Notes: a model not told the origin generated them from the sequence alone. DNA of 64,000 nt from Nectonema munidae (GCA_030549495.1 JAUIRK010001046.1:520501-584500); one strand, 5' to 3'. Positions 36,803 through 48,500 are shown, numbered from the stretch's first letter. Made by a program: numbers and translations.

Positions 36803-36996
36803 GGGTTAGTCCAAAATACATATCTGGAGACTCTGAAATTGCAATCATAAATGCAGTTAAGAAAATAAAGCTTCACATAAAATTCACCTTATAATTTTTT
36901 GAACCTTTTTTTGTTTTATAGGTCTATCCAAATAGCGAATTTAGAGGATGTTATTTCCACTACACTTCTGCAATTTATAAAATTTATTCAACCCAG
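36803..36996 (+). pseudogene. MULE-type transposase domain fragment, copy B
   Basis: Blocks 36803-36855 and 36922-36996 encode the same GDSEIAIINA and VYPNSEFRGCYFHYTSAIYK residues as in copy A. Coding residues are unchanged between copies, whereas the donor after the second block reads GTTACA here. This weakens, but does not exclude, the idea that the blocks are real exons. Confidence 0.5.
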
Positions 36997-37413
36997 GTTA
37001 CAAAGTGAAATATTCTAAAAATGTTACTTTCCGTACTACAATAAGATTACTACTTTCTTTAGCTTTTCTTCCGTTGAATGAGGTACCTCTGTATTAATTT
37101 TGTTTCGTTTCAAGACAATTTTTCTTCGGGTTGAAAAGTGTATAAAAGATTCAAAATCTCGACAATGAATACTCTTTTAATGCATGATTTTTAAAAAAAA
37201 ATTGCGAAATGCTTAGAACTAAGGGTTTGGAATGTGTATAATAGGAAGATTAGAACAAACGACCACTGTGAAGGTTGGCATAACGGCTATTTTTATTTTT
37301 ATATGATTAATTCTGTAAATCAAACATACAATTTTTCATTCATTAATTCGTTCATCACCTTCTTCAGAAAACCAAATATCTTGGGGGTTTTATAAATTTT
37401 ACATAAAGAAGAA

Positions 37414-37677
37414 ATGAAAATAAAAGTTGATCTAAGTCAAATGGAAAGTGGACGAAATGTATCTGAATCCAAATGGAAAAGTGATGAACTTTATTTAACA
37501 GAATTGAAAGAAAGCTACACCCAAAACAGAGATGTCCTTTCTTATTTGACGAAAGTCTCTCAATTTATATCTAAAGCCAATTGTGTGCAAATCATAGGCT
37601 ATGAAAGTGAAGAAAACACTTTACCAAGATCAATAGTGACACTATATTTTTTTAGCATTACCAGCATTATTAGTTGA
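37414..37677 (+). CDS. Hypothetical ORF, copy B (87 aa)
   Basis: Counterpart of 18316-18615. The first ~80 residues differ from copy A by one clear substitution (GDLSQ to VDLSQ). One extra T in a T-run changes the C-terminus to FFSITSIIS. Unrecognised, and possibly not coding. Confidence 0.28.
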   Translation: MKIKVDLSQMESGRNVSESKWKSDELYLTELKESYTQNRDVLSYLTKVSQFISKANCVQIIGYESEENTLPRSIVTLYFFSITSIIS

Positions 37678-38763
37678 ATTGAATAAATTTTTTTACCTTT
37701 CAAATTTTAATTAGTAAAAAATATATCTTTGATTTTATCGTTATGATATAACTAGAGTATCCTATATTTGTACTCTTTTTTATATATAACATGTATGCTT
37801 GAAGCGAAATTTAACAGACACAAGATCATAATTTAAAAGTTAAAAAATACTGTAAGATGATATAGCTTTTTTACTCAAGTTTCTCCTTTTTTAATTAAAG
37901 ATCGTCCTTTTTTTTACTTTAATAAGTAAAATAGGACGAATCTAAAGTAAAAATGAAATATGACAATAATACATGATGGCAGATGTAGTACTAGCCTTTT
38001 TTAAAAACTTTTTATTAAAAATTTTGGGGGAATTTAATTTTTTGGAAATGAAACACTGTAAAAAATATAACTAAGATTATATAACACTATGTTCTACAGA
38101 CCCTAACCGCGGAGGATAATCCTTAAATAATTGCAATAGAGTTAGTATCATTAATTCATCTGTTTGTGTTCGTTATTGTGTGTTCTGGGACTATACGACA
38201 AGGTAGTATTCAGTATGCAGTATGATATGAGTGAAACATGTTGTTGATATGATGTCTCTCTTTTTGCTGCAAGATGGTATGATGTAGAATTTGCCTTTTT
38301 ATTACTAATACTCAAGTTTTTATCTTATGTTCAACCCTCAATGCAATCAACCACGCATATGGTTGCGATTGCACCCTCAAAGTTTCAAATGATATCTAGC
38401 TACACTAATACATGCTTTTTGCTACTCTAATCCTTATTCGTTTGTTTTTTTTTGCTTGTGGCTATCGTTCCAATATGGTCGATATCACTTTTATCTGTTT
38501 AGTATCTATATTTTCCATTCTACAGATTCATTTTAATGCCTGCTGTTTTAAAGGTAGCTTTCTTTTGATTTTTTTTACTATTCATATTTTATAACAATAT
38601 GAATATTTTCTATTTAAAATGTGATATTAAGGCACGTATTTTTTAAATTAACGTTAAAATATGCATACCTTTTGAAAGAGTGTATCTTTCGAATTCATAA
38701 ATGCTAAAATTAACCTGTTAACTTTTACAACTCTATTTATCCTATGTTATAATAGAAAGAAAC

Positions 38764-38885
38764 CAGGGACGCACATCATCACAATTATTGGGGGCGGGGG
38801 ATTTTTTTTTGCAATTTTCAAAATTCCTGGTCTGGAAATACCACGGGAGACCAAATATTCAAGCAATCCTTTAAAATAGAGTGTA
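38764..38885. mobile_element. hAT left-end fragment, copy B
   Basis: Equivalent of 19668-19790: CAGGGACGCACATCATC followed by ~120 bp of hAT end sequence, then Tigger-like sequence. No partner end is found. Confidence 0.75.
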
Positions 38886-38889
38886 TACA

Positions 38890-39649
38890 GCGCATACGTA
38901 AATTACCTTTTTATTATATCGATAAAATAAAGGCAACGCGTTCATATTCTTCCCTTTCGTGGATGTTTTCCTTTGTACAAGAGCAAAGATTTAATCATAT
39001 GACCATCAGCGTTATCACATAAAAGCAAGGAAACTCTATCTTTTGCCACTTTAAAGCCTGGAGCCTGTCTTTCTTGCTTAGATAAATATGTTCTATGAAT
39101 ACTTGTTCCGGCAAATAAATTTTTCTCTCACAATTTTTTCAAATTCTTTTAAATATCTTTCGGCTGCTACATGATCAGCTGAGGCAGTTTCACTCCACTC
39201 GTTAACTTGAGATTATGAAGTGAATATCTTTTTTTAAAGTTTTCAAACCATCCCTTACAGGAAGAACTTTCTGAATTCGCATTGTAAAATTCATATAGCT
39301 TAGTTGCTTTTTCTCTTATATATTCGCTGTTCGTAGGGATGCATTTTCTGTTTAAATCTTCAATCCAAATATTTAATGCCTTTTCGATTTGGATAAGAGA
39401 AAGATCTCTTACATGTTGAGACACTTTTGCAGTTGCTGGAAGACAAGTAACTACCGCATTTCTTATCAACTTCTCGGACTTTTTAATCGATCTTATTGTG
39501 GACTCGTTTACTTTAAATTCATGTCCGCAAGCTGCATAACTTGTCCCACTTCTAAGCTTGTCTAAAATATTAACTTTTTCCTTGAGAGTCATCGCTTTTT
39601 TGCTTCTTTTCTCCACTTTTTTCATTACTTCTTTCCTCTTTGGAGACAT
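38890..39649 (-). pseudogene. Tigger/pogo-like transposase relic with intact N-terminus (copy B)
   Basis: The frame 39167-39649 starts MSPKRKEVMKK and has a CENP-B N-terminal/psq-type helix-turn-helix (LKEKVNILDKLRSGTSYAAC, FKVNESTIRSI). The CENP-B/Tc5-type domain follows (ALNIWIEDL, KGWFENFKKRY). After LTSG the reading shifts frame into EWSETASADHVAAERYLKEF, and further shifts lead to KDRVSLLLCDNADGHM in the DDE region. The catalytic C-terminus and the far inverted repeat are missing. The near inverted repeat is at 39800-39823. Confidence 0.85.
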
Positions 39650-39799
39650 TTTTTTACAGGAGTTATAAAAGGCTTAAAAAAATTAAATATATAATAAAAA
39701 AAAATATATATATATTTTATAAAAATTAGATAAAAAAATAAATATAAAGTATTTCTTAAAAGAAAATTATTTAAAATAATTTTTTTCAAGTAATGAAAA

Positions 39800-39825
39800 A
39801 CCGCGAATAACGAGGGAAAACTGTA
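39800..39825 (-). mobile_element. Tigger-type terminal inverted repeat with TA
   Basis: On the minus strand: TA, then CAGTTTTCCCTCGTTATTCG, followed by CGGTTTTTC. This is the Tigger/pogo style of terminus, about 150 bp upstream of the transposase start, and it defines the 5' end of the element in copy B. Copy A lacks it. Confidence 0.8.
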
Positions 39826-40482
39826 TAGTGATTAGATAATAATGATTGTGGTGTTGTGTACATGGTCTGTATATATCATGATTTCTCTTTGTTTATTGGA
39901 TAATCTGTTTCTTTCTTAAAGTGCCTCTCTGCAACGAGGCCAAATGCTAAGCTTAAGATTAAGTTGCAAACTGGTATGATTAGTGGATGCCCTTTTTGTC
40001 CGAGTGCCCTTAATGTCCGCTACCCTGTAGATTTATCGCTATGTTTATAATTAAATTTATCGCATGCCTATGTACGCCTGTGTAGAGGGATCCTTTCTTG
40101 TACTTTCTGGACAAACAACTTTATCAAAACTTCGCCTTACACATAATTCATCATGAGTGTGGAATATCTGCCGATTGATTAAATTTTCACGAATACATAA
40201 AAATGTTCTCTTATGACTGAATTTATTAGTGAGATTTTGCCTGTTAAAAATATATTTTTGATGTTTTGTTACTATAGTACTAACTTATTGTAAACGTATA
40301 AGTTAATAATTTTTACTAATTAAGTAATCATATGATGATTTCTAGAAATGCTATTATGTAAATGAGATTTTATATTGAAAAAATTAGTTATGCACATGCT
40401 ATAGAATATAGATGCCCATACACAAATAATATAATATTCAATTTTAAGCAGCAAAGGTGTCAGTACAAACTAACCCTACTGC
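39826..40482. other. AT-rich spacer
   Basis: I see no coding or repeat signal beyond base composition. Confidence 0.5.
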
Positions 40483-40592
40483 AGGGTTGGAGAATCGGAG
40501 TCGGGAGCCCGTGGATTCGGATATTTTAAGGGGATTGGAGTTGGAGTCGGAACCGTTATATTTTCCCTCCGACTCGCCCTCCCCGCTCTATG
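40483..40592. repeat. Short GGAGTCGG-rich inverted repeat
   Basis: The left half has GCAGGGTTGGAGAATCGGAG and GGAGTTGGAGTCGG. The right half, reverse-complemented, has GAGCGGGGAGGGCGAGTCGG. It looks like a short non-autonomous element of the GGAGTCGG type. It lies 185 bp upstream of the antizyme-like frame. Confidence 0.5.
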
Positions 40593-40776
40593 CCTTCATA
40601 TCTAACATCTATCTACGCAATTAGCCACCTAATATCTAGCCATTATCTTACAATTATAAACTGAGGTAATGTACTGCCTGCATTCACCATAGTGCTTTTA
40701 GAGCATGCCTGTTCTCCGTGTGAATAATACCCTTTTAGGCGTTATCTTCAACATTTTCTAAAGTTTCCTTTCCCGA

Positions 40777-41200
40777 ATGGACTCACAATATGATTCACTA
40801 CTTCTCTTCCTTCCAACCACTGACTACGATCACTTTTGAGTTTGTTCCTGACTCCGCTCCCCACTTGATTTCTCGCTGGTTCGCTCTCCTCCTTCCCCCG
40901 GATGCAAGGAGTTTGCAGTGCAAGCTCTTCATTGTGCTGCCCGAAGAAGGACTACCCATCGCTTCCAAGAGCAGTTTCATGTCTGTTCTCGATTACGCAG
41001 AAGAAGTCATGTCCTGTTCCCACGTCTTTGTCTGCATCCACAAGTCCCTCGTCCATAACACCGATTTCCTCATTAAGACCTTCATGTTTTGTGGCTTCTC
41101 GCTGGTGATGTCTGAAGATGATTCTGACTTGCCCGAAAACACTTGCTCCTCATCTTACTCCTTATTTGCCGATTTTCATCTCCTATCATATGCTGTTTAG
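40777..41200 (+). CDS. OAZ: Ornithine decarboxylase antizyme-like, with +1 frameshift-type site
   Basis: The long frame that ends at the TAG at 41198 encodes an antizyme core. LFIVLPEEGLPIASKSSF is followed by VLDYAEEVMSCSHVFVCIHK and TFMFCGFSLV, aligning with the family's LY-x-E-x-P ... LLEFAEE ... HVFICFHK ... TF-x-F-L-G-F pattern. Antizymes bind ornithine decarboxylase, send it to the proteasome and are made by polyamine-stimulated +1 frameshifting. Just upstream, the zero frame meets TTT TGA (40834-40839) and then TCC TGA (40846-40851). A +1 shift at either leads into the antizyme frame, and UCC-UGA is the classical site. An ATG at 40777 opens a 20-codon zero-frame ORF. About 50 residues of the usual variable part after DSAPH are missing. 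GC is much higher than in the flanks. No intron interrupts the core. This may be a last exon, a retrogene or a young pseudogene. Confidence 0.72.
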
Positions 41201-41330
41201 TAATGTGTAACGTTGTACTTTGTGCATCCACTAACCATTCGTCAACTTTTTTTCTTTTCAGTATATCTTCATTTTTTAATTTTAGCTTTGATAAAACAAA
41301 GGGTTTTTTGTCCTTTGATATAAAATTTTA

Positions 41331-41336
41331 AATAAA
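41331..41336 (+). promoter_or_regulatory. Possible poly(A) signal of antizyme-like gene
   Basis: AATAAA about 130 bp after the stop codon at 41200. AT-rich context makes such hexamers common by chance, and no oligo(A) tail follows as would be expected for a fresh retrocopy. Confidence 0.3.
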
Positions 41337-41340
41337 ATTG

Positions 41341-42683
41341 TATCTTCACTTTTAACCATTGTTAAGAAGTGATCTCTATTAGTATATTAACTATCTATAG
41401 CCATCAAGTTCAACTTTTTTGGTCTAAACTCTTTATTGTCATCGGAATTAAGCATTTAAAGCAGGGGCTGAAAATAATTAAAATCTACCAGAGTTAGATA
41501 CAAATTTTGACTACATATAATAAGTGTATTGCAGCGACTATATATTGATAAATTTTTTATAAAGAGAAATTAAGAACTTATTTAATGACACATTTCAATG
41601 CTGCTTTTGTATTTTCGTGAGGGCATCTATTTTGGTAATAAGATTTCTTTTTTTGATTTAAAAATTTAATTTTATAATCAATTTTTTTTGACTATTTTGG
41701 ACCTATTAGGAGACATTTTTGATAATTGTACAAAAAGTTCTTTTCTATGTTTATTATATAGTTACAATTTTTTGTTTTAAAAAGGAAAGAATTACTGAGA
41801 AAATATACTTGTTTAAAATTATATAATAATACATCAAACGTTGCTGTTTTAATAGTTTATTATATTTAAATGAATGACCAAATTTTTTTTTGCATGCTTA
41901 CACGATATTGAAAATAATCTTAAAGAGAACTTATGAAATGATTTTTTACTTTTTATTGGCTACAAACTTCACTAAAAATAGAGAAAAGTCAAATTCAATT
42001 GATATAATTGGTTTCAAGAAAAACGTCACTTTATTGACTTTTGAATGATAAATTTTGATGTGAAATATATTCTCTAGATCAACTGATGACAGCGAACAAA
42101 TTTGATACCTACTAAACAGTATTTAACCCATAATAAAAATATTTCAGGTTTTCTAAAAGTTGGCAGAATTTGTGTTTACCCCTTTCATGCCCAATGGCAC
42201 ACATATAAATGGTCTACTAAGCATATAAAAACTTATTTGAAAAGATTAGCCGTGATATTTCTAGAAAATATACAAAAATTAGTTCTCAATATTTTGTGAA
42301 TTGAATCGCTGGTGGCATGTGCCTGCAGTTTGGCGTACCCTGATTTAAATAGAATATTTTGTTTTAATCTGAAAAATGCATCAAAACTTACATTGACAGG
42401 TAGGTAGCTTGCTGAAGCTTATTTATTTGCGTTGAATGAAACTAGGTCACATAAATTGTAGCATGAGTTCTTTGACTTGATCAAATTTTTGCTTATAAAA
42501 ACAGACTTTATTTCTATGAGGCAACAAACATTTTTAGATTCATCAGAAATATATGTGGTACTCATAAATTCATGGTATCTTATAAAATTTCAAAGTCAGT
42601 TTCGAATTTTTTATGTATTTTAAAAAAGTTTATTTTAAGATGTGGATTGGCTCTCCTTTAGTCGAAGCCTAGAGTAATAAGGT
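41341..42683. other. AT-rich region; possible hAT end near 42345
   Basis: No gene seen. At about 42330-42346, CAGTTTGGCGTACCCTG reads on the minus strand as CAGGGTACGCCAAACTG, a hAT-style terminus resembling the AGGGTTCGGCAAACT at 61729. I could not find its partner end. Confidence 0.4.
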
Positions 42684-42820
42684 ACCATAAGGTGTTTTCA
42701 TCGAGAAGGCCCAATTGCGCCGCTTGTATCGAGCTATGAGGAAAGCAGGCTTGAAGCGGAATCGAACCCAAGACCTTGAGTTATCGAATCCAGCATCTAA
42801 CCAACACTACTCACGCCCCT
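42684..42820 (-). mobile_element. tRNA-derived SINE, near full length
   Basis: Read on the minus strand: GGGGCGTGAGTAGTGTTGGT, the B-box-like CTTGGGTTCGATTCCGC, the body with CTCATAGCTCGATACAAGCGG, and the tail TCGATGAAAACACCTTATGG. It is the best-preserved member of the family in this window. Confidence 0.82.
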
Positions 42821-43209
42821 GGAAGCAATAGTTGGGTTTAAATATTTAAAATTCTTAAGTATTTAGAGTCTGAGTTGGATTTTGTAAGAACTCGTAGCCA
42901 GAAACTAAAAAAACCTCGTCAATATTCTATTACAGATGAGTTGATGGCTATAATAGAATTTGCTCTCAGCTGAAAAAATATTCTAAAATGCTAGTGTAAA
43001 GATTTTTTTCAAATTCCTAACTGGATTGAAATTAAAAATTCAATTTACTTGCATCCCAAATCTTTTGTATTGCAGAGTATTCTACAAGTGTGTTAGTTGC
43101 AATGGAGGTAAAATGGTATATACTTAGTTCAACGTATATAGTGGGGTTGTCAAATCCTTAACATCATGAGAAAATTTTTTTTATTCTCTATGATAATAGT
43201 TGATAAAAG

Positions 43210-44012
43210 TAGAGATGTATCGGATATCCGCATATGCGAATAATTCGCAAAATTTTTACATCATCATCCGCCGATTTTTTTCATGTTAACATCCGCAATT
43301 TTAAATCTTTACATTATAGCTACTTTTCTTAAATTATAGCTACTTTTCTCGACCCGAGATTCAAAAGTAAATTGTTCACCTTTTTTGAAATAACAAATAA
43401 AGTAAAAAAACCTTCCTTTTGAATTTATATGATGAGGATAAGATTGATAAATAGCTGCAAAAAATGAAGAAAAGTGCTAATGAAGTTTATACCTCTTTGA
43501 ATGAAGCTATGGACTCTATTCTGAACTCTAGTAGTGAAGAAGAAAATGAAGCTTTTAAGGACGTAATAACGAAGTATCAAAAAGAAAAAGAATTGATGGC
43601 ACGGCTACTCAAAGCTTAGATTGGTGGAAACCTAAAAAAAGAATTTCCATTTTTATCAAAAATTGAATGTCATTACCTTACCTGTCCTTCTAGCACTGTT
43701 CAAAGCGAGCGGCTCTTTAGCAGCTCCGGAAATATTTATACTGACAAAAGAAAGATTACTAGGGGATACAGTAGAAAAACGGTTATTAAAAAAATTTACC
43801 GGTAATTAATTCTGATTATTTTAAATAAATTTTTTTAATTATTCTGATTTCGGTTTTTTCATTGATGGATAAAAAAGGGATTAAAATAATAAAAAATATG
43901 ATTTAAAAATAATCCGCATAAAAATTTATTTTGGATATCCGTATTCGCTAGGAAGTCAAATATAATATCCGTATCCGCAGATGTAAAAAAATTCACATCT
44001 GATACATCTCTA
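43210..44012 (+). mobile_element. hAT element with decayed transposase
   Basis: The left end is TAGAGATGTATCGGATATCC and the right end is the inverted CTGATACATCTCTA. Flanks GATAAAAG and ATAAAAAG are close to an 8-bp duplication. Both ends are rich in ATCCGCATA-type subterminal repeats. Inside, frames from about 43440 carry the C-terminal hAT dimerisation region. Confidence 0.8.
43440..43810 (+). pseudogene. hAT transposase C-terminal relic
   Basis: Broken plus-strand frames give SSSEEENEAFKDVITKYQKE, then WWKPKKEFPFLSKI and YLTCPSSTVQSERLFSSSGN. The last segment is the hAT dimerisation signature (P-x-S-S-x(2)-S-E-R-x-F-S). Only this end of the protein remains. At least one frameshift separates the two parts near 43610. 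Confidence 0.85.
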
Positions 44013-45405
44013 ATAAAAAGTACTTTGAAGGTAAAAGAGAAGTTTTTTTACTAAAAAAAGGGGGTAATCAATGATATTTGGAGTTCAATTTGTATAAACT
44101 GCTTTTTTGAAACCATAAGATTAGTGAATGAAAACCGGGGTTCCTATATAGATCTATGATTCCGTTATCAAGCGAAGATAAAACCCAGTTGATATCCGAA
44201 AACAGGATATCTAGCCACCCTATGTATGGATATTGCATGGTAATAGGAATGCATTTTAACCAAATATGGAAATTCAACAGAGACACAATTTTGCTTATTG
44301 TAGTAGTATAGGTTCTATGCCTAATAACAAATATTTTTGATTAATCCTAACAAAACCTTTTTGCAAATTTCAATTCCCAAAAATCAAGTGGCACAATGGA
44401 AATGTATAAATAAAATACACTCGTAAAAATACGCTATATATTTTATGGTTTTCCAAATGTTATTTTCGTCCTTTATGTATTTTGTAACTGATGTAATTTA
44501 TATCATTAATACATTATCCAGTAGTTTTGGACATAAAAATTGTAGTTTAATAGGGAGATATTTGATACGAAAAAATTAACTCTCTTAAACCAATTTTGAA
44601 GAGAAGTAAACAAAATAGTGATGAGGTATAACAATTTATTGTAATAAAATGATTTTTTTCCTTTATTTGCTTTTGTGTGATTAAGTACTCGTCATCAACA
44701 GCGTATTTAACTTTCTTGCTCTACTTCTTTTTCCATGACTTGGTAAGTTGTGAGAGTTTTAAGAGTGCCAAAGCTCCAACTTTAGATTCCTTAAAAGATT
44801 AAGAATCTTTTGATGCCATTACATTTTAAAATAGAAGTAATTTATGACTCAAGTTGCTAAGCCCAAAGTTGAAATTTTTTCAATGTTTAAGAAATTTCTA
44901 AGCACAGAAACATTAAAAAGAAAGCAAAATTTCTAAAGACCATTCAAGAAAAAGAAATAAACATCATCCAAAAAATTACCAATTATTACAAATTTTTAAG
45001 CCACAAAAGAATTATTTTGAATTGAAAAGAAAATTACTAAATTTAAGGTTAACGATCATCTTTTTCATTGTTATTATTTTAAATTATCAGTTTTGTTCTA
45101 TGAATTTTATTGGGAAAATATAATTATGAAAGAACTTATAAATCCAAGATAATTATAAAAGTAATTGTTTGAGGAATAATTGACAATAAAATTTTCAATG
45201 CAAGACTTTTACACCCTGTCTCGCAATGGATTATTCGTATGTGCAAGTGGTATTTGTCCACTCATGAAATAAGCAATTTCATGCACGACTCTGTTTATAA
45301 ATAGTTGTTAGCCAGAAATAGCAATTTTAAGTTAAAAAATATTATATTTTCACCTTACTGATTAAATGCAACTTGAGTGGCAGAGGAGACAAATGAAAAT
45401 AATAC
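44013..45405. other. 3' flank of the protease gene; no supported exon
   Basis: Minus-strand frames at 44068-44286 and around 44170-44330 (VEFPYLVKMHSYYHAISIH) are protein-like but do not splice in phase with the preceding exon. A minus-strand frame near 44720-44800 (GALALLKLSQLTKSWKK) is unrecognised. No polyadenylation site can be assigned with confidence. Confidence 0.4.
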
Positions 45406-45558
45406 TTTTTAAAGAATGTGTGCAGTGTCCATTAATGCAATAGTAGCGTTCGAAGTAGCCGAGATAACTGTTGTAGCATGGAGAACCATCAGGCAGGTTC
45501 GTGTATGTGAATTCTTGATTTGAAAATTTGCAAATGACTTGACATGATTGCTTTTTAT
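45406..45558 (-). CDS. ADAMTS-like exon: Cys-rich domain, CINGHC
   Basis: 153 bp after the acceptor TGAAATTTTAG. It encodes KKQSCQVICKFSNQ, then NLPDGSPCYNSYLGYFERYY and CINGHCTHSLK. This is the family pattern C-x(2)-x-C ... D-G-T-x-C ... x-C-I-N-G-x-C. A donor GTATTA gives phase 1 out. If it is not used, the frame reads on 16 codons to TAA, so this could also be the last exon. Confidence 0.85.
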
Positions 45559-48500
45559 CTAAAATTTCAGTGCACTATTATTCAAAGCATTTCTCCTTCA
45601 AAAAGGAACATTTTTAACTCATCTTGAACATTCACCTTCATCCAAGGTTAATTCGGCGTATCGAAATCCTACGATAGGCAGTTGCGTACTTAAAATAAGA
45701 GGGATGCTAATTTGGCCACCCCATATAACAGGAGTTCTTAACATCCAGTGAATGTCCAATTAAAAATTAACATTTATATACTCACTATTTGTGTACAGTT
45801 TATTGCATGATGGTCAATGCAATTTTTATTATTATGAGATTAAATGACTATTCATTATAAATTTTAATAGGAAACCATTTGCTTTAAATATTTTAACTTC
45901 GTTGCAAATAGATCTAATGCTAAACAATTCGCTTCTATATATTCTTTAGGATTTTTAGTTTTTTTTGCTGTTTCTGCTTTTTAGGCAGAGTGTGAAATAT
46001 TTTCCAATACTTCTACAATTCCTTCAAAGCTTCGTTTTATAATTGGGTCACACTAGCTTCATCTACTTTTCTAAAAACAATTTTTAATCTACTCTTCACT
46101 CCACTTTTCTGTACAGCCATTACAGCTGTTTTGCCTTAATATCCTTTAAATCCTCTTTAAATCAATCAATTTTAAATAGATTAGCTCATTCTTATAGTGA
46201 TCGACAAAAATACATGGATACACAGATAGACAAGATACATTGATATTCGATGATTGGCTTGCTGATGATAAAACTGTGTTGACTTATTTTCTTCATCTTT
46301 TTAATTTTGATAGCTAAATAAACGTAGTATTAAGAAAGCATGTAAATTCAAATAAAATAGATGCATTCTACTAAAAAAGATAAAAAAAAATCTTATGATC
46401 TACAATCCTGATAAAAATGCCATTATATTTTTTCTTTGAAATACGAAAATCAAGGCATTATTTCGTTTGTTGCATTTTTTTTTTAGTTTTGTTTCTTCTA
46501 TTTTTAAAATAAGATTTGAAGAATCATATCCGTCGGTTCAAATTCGAAGAAATAAGGTTGTCATTGAAACAGCTTTAACGAAGATAAAATTATAAAAAAT
46601 GAAGAGAACTTTTTCTTACTTAAGGGATCGAAAAGATTAATGTAGCCGGTGATGTTGACTTTTGGAAATGAAAGCTTACACGTAGCGTTGGCATAGTCTT
46701 GCAAACGAACACTTCTGCAATTCTACTCATTGAAAATAAAAGAAAAATGATTCACATATGATAATGATTAGGAAAAATTCTCTTCACAAAACATCAGCAT
46801 AAAGTCAAAGTTATGATTTCTATGTACACATTTGAGATTAGTGATTACCTAAAAAATTTCTCAAGTAAAACTTAAAAATAACATTAAGGCTGAAATTTGC
46901 CTCAGTTTAAACTTCTAGTTTGGTCTCCTATAATGACTAAGTAAAATTCAAAGAAATGATTTAAAATTAGTTTAAATAATTTTATAATAATTTTCACGTC
47001 TTTAAGTCTTGTTTTTTCAACATATTTGAACAAATTTGCGATCTCCTGAAGAACAACTACCTCATCTTTCTTTGGTGGTTGTTCTTCAGAAGATAAAATT
47101 TGGTGGTGGCCATTCTTCAGGAGGGTTTATGATGTAATTTCCTTCAAAATATAGAATGATTTATACCTATTTATTTGAAAAAGCTGATTTTTATATCAAC
47201 TCTATAAAAAACTGGAAAAATGGAAAATAATGAACTAATATTAACATTAAAGTTTTATATTCTTGGGGAGGTTATTCTTGAGGAGAGTGTTTTGGGGTAG
47301 TAGTTCTTCAGTTGGTTCGAAAAAACTTTTCTGAGGTGGTTGTTCTTCAGGAGATCCCAAATTTGTAGTGTGATGAAAAGTAATACACGTTGACGCTAGA
47401 GTTGTTTTTTCTGGAACGTGAAATATTTCAGAGATTCGTGTTATTTTTGTAAAATTGACGAATCGGAGATTTTAAAAATTTTCCCGCAATTTCAAATATT
47501 ATGAAATACTTAGTAAACTATTATTGATATTTTTTTAAACAAATAATAATGCTAAAAAATAACTGCGTACTTTTAATAATTAAAATATCTAATTTAAAAA
47601 TAAGATAATTTGTTATGATAAAATAATTAAAATCAGAATATCAGGATTAAAATTAAGGATTTAAGCGGATTCAACTCAAAAATGGTGGATTCAAGTGGAT
47701 TTAACTAAAAATTCATTACGAAATTATCAGCAAAGAAGGTTTGATGCTAGATTCGAATTCAAGACTTTGGAGTGTAAAAGGCAATAGAGAGAGATTTTAT
47801 ATACTAGAGATTAATATTCAGACACTTTCAGTCTTCGAAAATATTGATGTAGTATATTTAAGAATACCGGTAAAAATGCGTATTACAAAAAATATTTTTT
47901 GAAATAAACGAACTCATATTCGTTATTATCCAGAAAGGTATTAACAACGCTTTAAATATCTTAGTAAAATATGATTTTAAACGCCACGATGCCTCAACTT
48001 TTTCGGAGACAAATAATAATGAAAATCTTTTAGATTTAAGGCTTTTAGCGCTAACTGTGATTAGACTTTGGTAGATCATATTTCGAATAAAATTTACTTT
48101 TTTCATAACCAGTAATAACATGATATTAGTAAAAACGTTTTCTAATTATATGCTTCTTTATAAATTTAAATAAAATATCCTTTTACTTAAAACCACTTGA
48201 TAAGATTTACCATGGCGACTTTTGAACCTTAATTTATAGAGCAAATACCCACCATACCTCTAATTAGATGCCGATGTTAAATTTAGAATTTGGAAAGTAT
48301 TTTCTATATTAAAAATGTTCGTATCTTTTTGAAAGAATTGTTTTCTCAAAATATACACATATATTTCTCCGATACATTTCAAAAGCACTAAGATGTAGTT
48401 TGTTATTTGCAAAGAAATATTAGCTTTCAATATTGAGTCTTATGAAAAATATATGCAGTATATATATGAATATTTTGATATACTATTTCATCATCGTATA

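Larger units (their letters stand above)
32736..39471. repeat. Segmental duplication, copy B
   Basis: Colinear with 11193-20366 but without the 2.6-kb hAT insertion and without satellite flanks. On its right it continues without a break into the N-terminus and terminal repeat of the Tigger-like element, so copy B keeps more of the ancestral context than copy A. Differences include array length, small indels (for example 36240, 37825) and rare substitutions. Confidence 0.93.

Noticed and set aside
40798-40980. Minus-strand and third-frame ORFs over the antizyme region
   Set aside because: Shadows of the GC-rich antizyme-like frame.
42684-42820. tRNA gene on minus strand
   Set aside because: tRNA-like head is followed by a shared non-tRNA body and tail in several copies, so it is a SINE.
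44160-44340. Minus-strand frame VEFPYLVKMHSYYHAISIH considered as a further 3' protease exon
   Set aside because: Available acceptors are in the wrong phase for the preceding exon and no spacer or TSP1 signature is visible.
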